Positions 1-4,962 of a stretch of DNA of 5,003 nucleotides are shown in pieces (the stretch's first letter is position 1; each line of letters opens with the position of its first letter). Origin of the DNA: Alphaproteobacteria bacterium UBA6149. Lineage in GTDB: Bacteria; Pseudomonadota; Alphaproteobacteria; Rickettsiales; UBA998. The notes under the pieces were generated by a model that had not been told where the DNA came from, did no database searches, and saw nothing but the letters and a program-made list of their open reading frames with translations. The translations under genes and the position numbers were made by a program. The stretch covers positions 1-5,003 of the forward strand of contig DIUV01000025.1 in the NCBI GenBank assembly GCA_002423155.1, in the 5' to 3' direction.

Positions 1-2
1 TG

Positions 3-65
3 CATTTTAATGATATGACAGAGTATAAGCAAGAAAAAAGTGAGGCTGAAGCCTTACCCACCTGA
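3..65 (+). pseudogene. Possible C-terminal tail of a TnpB-type IS200/IS605 protein, cut by the window edge
   Basis: The frame is open from the window edge to a TGA at 63-65 and gives 20 residues ending in EYKQEKSEAEALPT. Many TnpB proteins of IS200/IS605 elements end in a short polar tail containing a KQE motif, and their stop codon often falls inside the right-end hairpin. Here the TGA is the loop of a perfect 6-bp hairpin (57-72), which fits that layout. None of the TnpB catalytic motifs or the zinc finger are inside the window, so the assignment rests on tail style and position alone. Whether the upstream gene is intact cannot be judged. It could also be an unrelated short open frame. Confidence 0.4.
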
Positions 66-86
66 AGGTGGGGGTTTAAACCTTAA
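43..86 (+). mobile_element. Probable right end of an IS200/IS605-type element: two hairpins with TGAA loops
   Basis: Two hairpins lie in tandem. AGGC (43-46) pairs with GCCT (51-54) around TGAA, and CCCACC (57-62) pairs with GGTGGG (67-72) around another TGAA. A perfect 10-bp palindrome, GGTTTAAACC (73-82), follows. Subterminal hairpins with the pattern GAAGCC followed by a C-rich/G-rich stem are typical of right ends in the IS200/IS605 family, which lacks terminal inverted repeats and makes no target duplication. Directly downstream, chemoreceptor coding sequence begins in mid-protein, as expected if the element had inserted into that gene. The exact cleavage point is not visible; it probably lies between about 75 and 87. 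Confidence 0.45.
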
Positions 87-383
87 GAAGTGACTATTAA
101 CGATATAATCCAAACCATGAACTTAATAACAGGAAATGTTGCCGCAGGTATGGAACAACAAAGCACTGCCACGAGAGAAATAAGCCATAATATGCAAAAA
201 GCCGCACAAGCAACCGAAACTTTAGAAGGAAATGTACAGGGCATTTCTTCTGCCGCAAAAAATACTATGCAAGCGGCGGAAATAATTGAAGTGAATGGTA
301 ATGAATTGTTGGAACATTCGATGGAAATGGATAACCAACTAAAAAACTTTATGAATAAAATGAAGCAAAGCCAAGCTGCCTAG
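87..383 (+). pseudogene. C-terminal fragment of a methyl-accepting chemotaxis protein
   Basis: The translation from the GTG at 90 reads as the last helix of an MCP signalling domain. It contains NVAAGMEQQSTATREIS, followed by a helix with regular Ala/Gln spacing (KAAQATETLEGNVQGIS), and it ends in a heptad-like tail. In intact receptors this region is the C-terminal methylation helix of the cytoplasmic four-helix bundle. A full MCP usually has 500 or more residues with sensor, membrane and HAMP parts. Here only about 98 codons remain, and the frame is closed upstream by a TAA at 84-86 just after the probable IS right end. The GTG is simply the first possible start and has only a weak AAG-type site before it. 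The TAG stop (381-383) overlaps the first bases of the inverted-repeat element, so the natural C-terminus may also have been changed. It is very probably a remnant without chemotaxis function. Confidence 0.75.
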
Positions 384-542
384 AACCTGCCCACAATCTT
401 TTTTATTTGGTCATTTTTTTCAATTTTGAGCGAAAATAGCAAGATAATTTGCAGGAATAGCCATCTATTTCAAGAATTATCTTGCTATTTGCAGCCAAAA
501 GTGGGGAAAATGGGCAAATAAAAAAGATTGTGGGCAGGTTCT
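382..542. mobile_element. MITE-like element with 68-bp inverted arms
   Basis: Arm 382-449 is the reverse complement of arm 475-542, with no gaps. By my pairing count 58 of 68 positions are Watson-Crick matches, 4 are G-U type pairs in RNA and 6 are true mismatches. The outer 28 bp (ends AGAACCTGCCCACAATC) and the inner 16 bp are perfect; the differences cluster in the middle of the arms. The 25-nt centre (450-474) can form a further small stem, GAATAG with CTATTT. The element codes for nothing convincing. Size, near-total symmetry and a position exactly between two genes fit a non-autonomous miniature element. No target duplication is obvious. The left junction reads CTAG and the right CTGT, so an IS5-like YTAR site is possible but not shown. 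A terminator is less likely because of the arm length. Confidence 0.75.
532..538 (+). promoter_or_regulatory. Candidate ribosome binding site donated by the MITE end
   Basis: The sequence GGGCAGG ends 6 nt before the ATG at 545 and is the only purine-rich Shine-Dalgarno-like stretch near that start. It lies wholly inside the right arm of the inverted-repeat element, so the original leader of the permease gene seems to have been replaced or displaced. In RNA it would pair with 386-392 in the left arm and be hidden when both arms are transcribed together. Confidence 0.35.
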
Positions 543-544
543 GT

Positions 545-1372
545 ATGATATTATTAGAAATAAATTCAATTACAGGAAATATCTTTGCGTTTGCGGCCGC
601 TATGCTGGCGGGCACGTTAAATGCCGTGGCAGGGGGAGGAACTTTTTTTGCCTTTCCTGCGCTTTTAATTTTGGGAGTTCCTCCCATTGCGGCAAATGCC
701 ACTTGTAGTGTTGCCGTGTGGCCAGGATCTTTGGCTAGTTTATTTGCCTATAGAAAGCAATTGGAAGAATCCATTCGCCATGCCAAATGGATGGTGCCCA
801 TCGGGCTTGCAGGCGGAGGAATCGGGGCTTTAATATTATTGAATATTCCAGAAAAGCGCTTTGAAGCAATTATTCCCTGGTTATTACTAGGAGCAACCTT
901 GCTTTTTGCAGGAGGAAAAAATTTTCAAAATTATTTGAAAAAAATAGCCAAACATAAAACCAATCCCACAAAAGAAAATACAGAAGAAAAGAAAGATAAC
1001 AAATTAATTGTAGGATTCGCACAATTTTTAATTGCTATTTATGGCGGCTTCTTTGGTGCTGGAATTGGCATTCTCACATTAGCCGCCCTCCAATGGATGA
1101 ATCTGCGCGATATTCATCAGATGAATGCTCTAAAAACTTTTTTTACCAGCGCAATAAATGCTACCGCAGTATTTATATTTATTGCTTCTGGGATAGTGGT
1201 TTGGAAAATAGGTATAATTATGATTGGCGGTGCTTTATTAGGTGGCTATTTTGGCGCAAAATTCTCCCTAGTCTTAAATCCTAATATAATACGTAAATTT
1301 GTTATTGTCGTTGGTTTTTCTCTAACTATCTGGTTTTTCTATGTTAATTACAACCAATTATCCATTTTATAA
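545..1372 (+). CDS. TauE/SafE-family membrane permease
   Basis: A 275-residue, strongly hydrophobic protein of the TauE/SafE (DUF81) family. Members are inner-membrane transporters, several linked to export of sulfite, sulfoacetate or other small organosulfur anions; the substrate here cannot be told. The family's two half-repeats are visible. The first has AGTLNAVAGGGTFFAFPALL (residues 22-41) followed by GVPPIAANAT and VAVWPGSLAS. The second has YGGFFGAGIGILTL from residue 166, followed by NALKTFFTSAINA. A polar, Lys/Glu-rich loop (about 125-153) joins the halves and is probably cytoplasmic. Length is normal for the family. I chose the ATG at 545 because family proteins begin directly with the first membrane helix. 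A TTG at 482 in the same frame would add 21 residues encoded by the MITE arm and looks artificial. A short AT hairpin (1371-1385) follows the stop, without a clear U-tract. Confidence 0.9.
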   Translation: MILLEINSITGNIFAFAAAMLAGTLNAVAGGGTFFAFPALLILGVPPIAANATCSVAVWPGSLASLFAYRKQLEESIRHAKWMVPIGLAGGGIGALILLNIPEKRFEAIIPWLLLGATLLFAGGKNFQNYLKKIAKHKTNPTKENTEEKKDNKLIVGFAQFLIAIYGGFFGAGIGILTLAALQWMNLRDIHQMNALKTFFTSAINATAVFIFIASGIVVWKIGIIMIGGALLGGYFGAKFSLVLNPNIIRKFVIVVGFSLTIWFFYVNYNQLSIL

Positions 1373-1402
1373 TAAATCATTTATTAGCTGCTCTAGATAT
1401 TT

Positions 1403-1633
1403 TTAGATACGACTAAATAGGATAAAGCCGCAAGTGCCTTCACAGCCACCTCCACAAGTAGCGTCTCTGCCACCTATGTCACGTGTTGATCCAGAATCAA
1501 GAACATCAAAAACCGCATCTGATGAGCCACCATCTGCTGTTTCTGCCAATCTTGCACTGTTACGTGCGCATTGCCGTCTTGTTCGACAGCTGGAGGGAGT
1601 GTTGCATGATAAACATAGTTGCAAAGTTGCCAT
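1403..1633 (-). CDS. Possible small Cys/Gly-rich protein, unrecognised
   Basis: Read on the minus strand from the ATG at 1633, this gives 76 residues. A good Shine-Dalgarno sequence (GGAG, 5 nt before the ATG) precedes it. The C-terminal half (from about residue 33) has a coding-like codon pattern, with many GAT, GGT, GGC and GTT codons, and is rich in Gly, Asp and Ser. It ends in DATCGGGCEGTCGFILFSRI, with three cysteines spaced CX3CX3C (residues 60, 64, 68). The N-terminal half holds four more cysteines but looks less protein-like. There the adjacent minus frame (1474-1695) reads better, so a one-base frameshift around 1531-1550 in an older, longer gene is possible. The frame stays open upstream to an ATG at 1747. 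I do not recognise the family. A modified-peptide precursor, a metal-binding peptide or a decayed gene would all fit; nothing around it decides. Confidence 0.33.
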   Translation of the reverse strand: MATLQLCLSCNTPSSCRTRRQCARNSARLAETADGGSSDAVFDVLDSGSTRDIGGRDATCGGGCEGTCGFILFSRI

Positions 1634-1676
1634 ATAGTCTCCAAGGGATAAACCCATATATAATAAACAATCAACT

Positions 1677-1692
1677 CTCGAAAAATTTCGAG
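1677..1692. repeat. 7-bp hairpin upstream of the minus-strand small frame
   Basis: CTCGAAA (1677-1683) and TTTCGAG (1686-1692) are perfect inverted repeats around AA. The dyad sits about 44 bp upstream of the candidate minus-strand start at 1633. It could be an operator or a leader hairpin. There is no direct evidence for either. Confidence 0.35.
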
Positions 1693-1937
1693 CATTTATG
1701 TTGAATATCTTAGTTGTAGCAAAGCTTAAAACAAAAAAGAAAATCAACTATTTTTACTTAACATATAAAATAATTAATTCAAGTTAATTTTTATGAAGAT
1801 TACAACGATAGTTAATCTCAACAAATTGTGCGCAGCAACAACTTATAATATTTGCTTGATGCAAATCAAATAGTGATTTTATTTATCCAATTCGCTGGAC
1901 ATTCCTTAAAACAGGCAATAAAACAGCAATAATGCTA
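1693..1937. other. AT-rich intergenic stretch without a convincing gene
   Basis: I see no credible coding frame here. It holds minor dyads (AATTAA/TTAATT near 1772-1790; AAATCA at 1863-1868 with TGATTT at 1874-1879). A perfect TATAAT box at 1844-1849 faces phaA, but no good -35 element stands 16-18 bp upstream of it, so it is only a weak promoter candidate. If it were used, the phaA leader would be roughly 155 nt and would contain the inverted repeat at 1938-1973. Confidence 0.4.
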
Positions 1938-1973
1938 GTAAAATGCTTGTTCTATTTCGGAAAAGCATTTTAC
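1938..1973. promoter_or_regulatory. 11-bp inverted repeat just upstream of phaA
   Basis: GTAAAATGCTT (1938-1948) and AAGCATTTTAC (1963-1973) are perfect inverted repeats separated by 14 nt. The unit ends 38 bp before the phaA start. A TTTACA overlapping its right edge (1969-1974) and a TGTAAT at 1991-1996 form a promoter-like pair with 16-bp spacing. A start from it would leave a very short leader without the AGGA site, so I do not rely on it. The dyad may be an operator or an mRNA leader hairpin. Confidence 0.4.
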
Positions 1974-2011
1974 AACCTATAGTTTAACATTGTAATTTTA
2001 GGAATGAATAT

Positions 2012-3202
2012 ATGAGCACCTCACCAAGCAATAATGACATCGTAATCGTTTGTGCGCAACGCACGGCAATCGGCGCGTTCAGTGGCGGTCTTTCCACCCT
2101 GCCTGCACATAAATTAGGCGAATTGGTTATTCGCTCTTTGTTAGAAAAAACTGGTGTTGCACCGCAACATATATCAGAAGTAATTCTTGGTCAAGTACTA
2201 ACCGCCGCACAAGGACAAAATCCTGCTCGTCAGGCGGCTTTCAATGCAGGATTGGGTAAAGAAGTTCCTGCTTGGGGAATTAATCAAGTTTGTGGTTCGG
2301 GTTTACGCGCCGTGGCTTTGGGCTTCCAAGCGATTCAAACTGGCGATAGTTCAATTGTTATCGCTGGCGGACAAGAGAATATGTCTATTTCCAACCATGC
2401 AATGTTTTTGCGCGGCGGCATAAAAATGGGTAATGGCACCATGATTGACACCATGGTGAATGATGGTCTATGGGATGCTTTCAATAATTACCACATGGGC
2501 ACCACAGCTGAAAATGTTGCCAAAAAATTCAACATTTCTCGTGAAGAACAAGACGAATTTGCAGCAAATTCACAAAGCAAAGCAGCCAAAGCCATGGCGG
2601 ATGGAAAATTCAAAGATGAAATAGTTCCCGTAACTATCGCTGGCAAAAAAGGTGATGTAATAGTGGATACGGACGAACACCCTAAAGCAGATAGCACAGC
2701 AGAAAAACTAGCCGCTTTACGCCCTGCTTTTTCTAAAGATGGCACCGTAACTGCTGGTAATGCTTCTGGCATTAACGATGGTGCAGCGGCGGTTATGCTA
2801 ATGACACGCGCACAGGCAGATAAATTGGGCTTAAAACCCTTAGCACAAATCGCTAGCTGGGCACATGCAGGGGTTGACCCTGACATTATGGGCACAGGCC
2901 CCATCCCTGCTTCACGCAAAGCACTAGAAAAAGCTGGTTGGGCAATTGGCGATTTAGATCTTATTGAAGCTAATGAAGCATTTGCAGCGCAAGCAATTGC
3001 CGTAAACAAAGATTTAGGCTGGGATACTGCACGAGTGAATGTTAATGGCGGCGCCATTGCTCTGGGTCATCCGATTGGCGCATCAGGTGCACGTATATTA
3101 GTGAGCTTGTTGCACGAAATGCAAAAGCGCGATGCAAAAAAAGGCTTGGCAACTTTGTGCATCGGCGGTGGCATGGGAATTGCCCTTTGCGTTAAAAGAT
3201 AA
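2012..3202 (+). CDS. phaA: Acetyl-CoA C-acetyltransferase (beta-ketothiolase)
   Basis: A 396-residue biosynthetic thiolase that condenses two acetyl-CoA to acetoacetyl-CoA in the cytoplasm, the first step of polyhydroxybutyrate synthesis. The acyl-accepting Cys94 is in NQVCGSGLRA, the catalytic His353 in GGAIALGHPIGASGAR and the deprotonating Cys383 in CIGGGMGIALC. These match Cys89, His348 and Cys378 of the Zoogloea enzyme with a constant 5-residue offset. The GQNPARQAA and EANEAFAAQA motifs are also present, and length is normal for the family. The start is backed by AGGA (2000-2003), 8 nt before the ATG. The gene for the next enzyme follows on the same strand, which favours the PHA role over fatty-acid or amino-acid breakdown. 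The name atoB would describe the same reaction. No truncation or missing catalytic residue is visible. Confidence 0.96.
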   Translation: MSTSPSNNDIVIVCAQRTAIGAFSGGLSTLPAHKLGELVIRSLLEKTGVAPQHISEVILGQVLTAAQGQNPARQAAFNAGLGKEVPAWGINQVCGSGLRAVALGFQAIQTGDSSIVIAGGQENMSISNHAMFLRGGIKMGNGTMIDTMVNDGLWDAFNNYHMGTTAENVAKKFNISREEQDEFAANSQSKAAKAMADGKFKDEIVPVTIAGKKGDVIVDTDEHPKADSTAEKLAALRPAFSKDGTVTAGNASGINDGAAAVMLMTRAQADKLGLKPLAQIASWAHAGVDPDIMGTGPIPASRKALEKAGWAIGDLDLIEANEAFAAQAIAVNKDLGWDTARVNVNGGAIALGHPIGASGARILVSLLHEMQKRDAKKGLATLCIGGGMGIALCVKR

Positions 3203-3208
3203 AATAAG

Positions 3209-3220
3209 TTGAACGTTCAA
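3209..3220. repeat. Perfect 12-bp palindrome after phaA
   Basis: TTGAACGTTCAA reads the same on both strands and starts 6 bp after the phaA stop codon. It may be the seat of a dimeric regulator or simply part of the structured spacer that follows. Confidence 0.4.
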
Positions 3221-3222
3221 AC

Positions 3223-3288
3223 GCCCCACTTCTTCTAAAAAGATATGGGGCTCACGCGGCACGCGCCGCGGGGTTGTGGTCACAACCC
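3223..3288. repeat. Three consecutive hairpins in the phaA-phaB spacer
   Basis: Three stems lie in a row: GCCCCA/TGGGGC (3223-3228 with 3246-3251, 17-nt loop), CGCGGC/GCCGCG (3255-3260 with 3265-3270, loop ACGC) and GGGTTGTG/CACAACCC (3271-3278 with 3281-3288). The second is far more GC-rich than the surrounding AT-rich DNA. The first has the shape of a terminator stem but no U-tract follows. The cluster may slow or stop transcription after phaA, stabilise the phaA mRNA 3' end, or be a dispersed palindromic repeat like those in many bacterial spacers. Confidence 0.55.
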
Positions 3289-3339
3289 TATAGTCATTCG
3301 ATTATTCGTTTGTATAATTCTCAAAGTGGAATGACTATA
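3289..3339 (+). promoter_or_regulatory. 51-bp inverted-repeat unit with a TATAAT box ahead of phaB
   Basis: TATAGTCATTC (3289-3299) and GAATGACTATA (3329-3339) are perfect 11-bp inverted repeats. The 29-nt centre contains TATAAT (3313-3318) preceded by TTG, which could be the -10 box of a phaB promoter. No good -35 box is seen at 16-18 bp. Transcription would begin near 3325, inside the right arm, so a protein bound to the arms could control it. Both ends carry TA, so a tiny TA-targeting (mariner/IS630-like) remnant is an alternative reading. Confidence 0.4.
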
Positions 3340-3371
3340 ATTCAGAATAAATTGAAAAAAAGGAAAAAACG

Positions 3372-4097
3372 ATGAGTAGATTAGCAGTTGTAACTGGCGG
3401 AATTCGCGGTATTGGTAAAGCAATTTCATTAGCATTAAAAGAAGCTGGCTATCAGGTCGCCGCCAGCTATGCATCACAAGATGAAGATGCCAAAAAATTT
3501 GAGGCCGAAACAGGGATAAAAGTTTATAAATGGGATGTTTCGGATTTTAAAGCCTGCCAGACCAGCATTGAGCAAATTGAAAAAGATTTTGGTAAAAGCG
3601 TAGAAATATTAGTCAATAACGCAGGAATCACCAAAGATAGTGCAATGCACAAAATGGCGCCCGAAAGCTGGAATGCGGTTATCAACACCAACCTTAATTC
3701 CTGCTACAACATGTCCCATTGCGTTATCGACAAAATGCGTGAGAAAAAATTTGGACGAATTGTGAATATCAGCTCAGTAAACGCACAATTGGGACAATTT
3801 GGACAAACCAACTACTCGGCTGCCAAAGCTGGAGTTTTGGGCTTTACCAAAGCTTTAGCGCGTGAAACTGCTGCGCGTGGCATAACTGTGAATGCGATTG
3901 CCCCCGGATATATCGTGACTGATATGACCAAGTCGGTTCCTGAAAATATCTTGCAACAAATCATCGCCAACATCCCCGTAGGCAGAATGGGCGAACCCGA
4001 AGAAATCGCTCGCGCCGTAATGTTTCTGGTTTCCGAAGGAGCTGCTTTTATTACGGGAGAAACTTTGTCGATTAATGGTGGACAATTTATGGAGTAA
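3372..4097 (+). CDS. phaB: Acetoacetyl-CoA reductase (SDR family)
   Basis: A 241-residue short-chain dehydrogenase/reductase. The expected reaction is the NADPH-dependent reduction of acetoacetyl-CoA to (R)-3-hydroxybutyryl-CoA, the second step of polyhydroxybutyrate synthesis. The cofactor loop TGGIRGIG is at residues 8-15 and NNAG at 82-85. The catalytic set is Asn107, Ser135 (NISSVN), Tyr148 and Lys152 (YSAAK). PGYIVTDM (178-185) and the C-terminal INGGQFME fit PhaB better than FabG, though these relatives are close. QFGQTNYSAAKAG also resembles known PhaB enzymes. An AGGA at 3361-3364, 7 nt before the ATG, supports the start. The gene lies 169 bp after phaA on the same strand. The long structured spacer, with its own TATAAT box, suggests separate control of the two genes or uneven transcript levels. 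FabG of fatty-acid synthesis is the main alternative; the thiolase neighbour argues for PhaB. Confidence 0.92.
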   Translation: MSRLAVVTGGIRGIGKAISLALKEAGYQVAASYASQDEDAKKFEAETGIKVYKWDVSDFKACQTSIEQIEKDFGKSVEILVNNAGITKDSAMHKMAPESWNAVINTNLNSCYNMSHCVIDKMREKKFGRIVNISSVNAQLGQFGQTNYSAAKAGVLGFTKALARETAARGITVNAIAPGYIVTDMTKSVPENILQQIIANIPVGRMGEPEEIARAVMFLVSEGAAFITGETLSINGGQFME

Positions 4098-4165
4098 GGC
4101 TTTGCTAATTTGGAGTGTTATTTGTGGATGCTCTGATATTTTCAAATAAAAAACAAACTAATAAT

Positions 4166-4197
4166 TTAATTAAATAATATTTGTATTATTTAATTAA
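4166..4197. repeat. 13-bp AT-only inverted repeat downstream of phaB
   Basis: TTAATTAAATAAT (4166-4178) is perfectly repeated in inverse at 4185-4197 around a 6-nt loop. It starts 68 bp after the phaB stop. It contains only A and T, so the stem is weak and there is no GC base typical of an intrinsic terminator. It might mark an insertion scar or act as a weak processing or termination site. Confidence 0.35.
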
Positions 4198-4322
4198 TGT
4201 GTTAAATATACGACATAACTTACGTAATCAAAGGACGTCTTTTAGGAGTTTTCTTAAAAGTCGTAAGTGATGGTGTTACAGGCACGGTTTTTTTAACCTT
4301 ACCTATTTTTGAAGGTGGAATT

Positions 4323-4784
4323 GTGAAACTACCAATAATGGCGTTGTGGTGCGTGGGAGAAGAAACCCCACTATTTGAGCTTTTTAAAAAAGATGATGCT
4401 CTTTTTTTCAAAAGGAGAGACAAACCAGAAAGAAAAATCAAGCGTCTAACTTCTGAATATTTTCTAATGAAGTCTCAATTTTTATTCGGCATGGAAACCG
4501 ATTATTTAAAAAGACTTAATGAAATGAACGCCCCATTAATAAAAATGAGGGTCTGGACGGGAGAAATACGCAAGCAAATAGCCTATATCAACTTTGTTGA
4601 TAAGTATGGCGTTGAAAGACAGATTTTTGATTTGTTTGTTCAAGAAGGTTCTGTGAAAGTAGAGTTTTCTAGACAAATTGCAATTGTTGGATATGTTTCT
4701 CCTGACGGAACAGAACAGGTTGATTGGCAGAAAATGAATGACTTTATGCTCTCTGTATGGAAAAAGCTTCCGACAATCAGCTAA
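4323..4784 (+). CDS. Hypothetical protein, 153 residues
   Basis: I do not recognise this protein. From the GTG at 4323 it begins with a moderately hydrophobic stretch (MKLPIMALWCVGEE), followed by a basic segment (KRRDKPERKIKRL, about residues 30-42). The rest is mixed alpha/beta in appearance, with aromatic-rich strands such as VWTGEIRKQIAYINFVDKYG, and it ends in DWQKMNDFMLSVWKKLPTIS. No catalytic motif or export signal is clear. The GTG is preceded by a good AAGGTGG site. However, the same frame remains open back to 4206 and keeps a coding-like codon pattern for about 39 codons, with no ATG, GTG or TTG upstream. The annotated start may therefore be internal to a longer or 5'-truncated gene. 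A strong terminator follows 19 bp after the stop, so the gene ends a transcription unit. Coding status is likely; function is unknown. Confidence 0.7.
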   Translation: MKLPIMALWCVGEETPLFELFKKDDALFFKRRDKPERKIKRLTSEYFLMKSQFLFGMETDYLKRLNEMNAPLIKMRVWTGEIRKQIAYINFVDKYGVERQIFDLFVQEGSVKVEFSRQIAIVGYVSPDGTEQVDWQKMNDFMLSVWKKLPTIS

Positions 4785-4803
4785 AATAATTTTTATGTTT
4801 TTG

Positions 4804-4831
4804 AAGGCTCCTTAATTGGAGCCTTTTTTTT
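4804..4831 (+). terminator. Rho-independent terminator
   Basis: AAGGCTCC (4804-4811) pairs perfectly with GGAGCCTT (4818-4825) around a 6-nt loop, TTAATT. An unbroken T-run to 4831 follows, the first two Ts being part of the stem. It ends the transcript of the hypothetical gene that stops at 4784. Confidence 0.93.
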
Positions 4832-4877
4832 ATGCATAATTATAAGCCTAATTCGGGGCATAATTAAAACAACTCAC

Positions 4878-4895
4878 AGTCATAATATTATGACT
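4878..4895. repeat. Perfect 18-bp palindrome between the terminator and tRNA-Gly
   Basis: AGTCATAATATTATGACT is identical on both strands. It lies in an AT-rich gap, 67 bp beyond the 3' end of the tRNA gene in the tRNA's own direction. No ORF uses it. It could be a binding site for a dimeric protein or part of the 3' trailer of the tRNA transcript. No terminator-like T-run is attached. Confidence 0.45.
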
Positions 4896-4962
4896 AGAAG
4901 TTCTGATATATAGCAACATTTTTTTGAAAGCCCAATAAAAAGACAAAATCAAAATTTACAAT

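Noticed and set aside
482..544. Upstream TTG start that would lengthen the permease by 21 residues
   Set aside because: The added residues are encoded by the MITE arm, are polar and unlike the start of TauE/SafE proteins, and the ATG at 545 has the better position directly before the first membrane helix.
403..702. Minus-strand frame across the MITE and the permease start
   Set aside because: Antisense of the permease and of the inverted repeat; no motif and no independent support.
1434..1637. Plus-strand Pro/Ser-rich frame opposite the small minus-strand gene
   Set aside because: No ribosome binding site before the GTG, and its composition is the mirror of the Gly/Ser-rich minus frame, which has a better start.
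1483..1704. Second plus-strand frame in the same gap
   Set aside because: His/Leu/Gln-rich content typical of an antisense reading and no ribosome binding site that I can see.
2488..3057. Long minus-strand open frame inside phaA
   Set aside because: It is the antisense of a well-supported thiolase gene and its Ala/Ser-rich content follows from phaA codon use.
3223..3251. Terminator after phaA
   Set aside because: The stem GCCCCA/TGGGGC has a 17-nt loop and no U-tract follows, so I list it only as a hairpin.
4220..4441. Minus-strand frame opposite the hypothetical gene
   Set aside because: Ser/Lys/Thr-rich antisense product; the plus strand has the better codon pattern, a ribosome binding site and a terminator.
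4834..4868. Short direct repeat GCATAATTA (twice)
   Set aside because: Only two 9-bp copies in AT-rich sequence; not enough for a CRISPR array, iteron or other repeat system.
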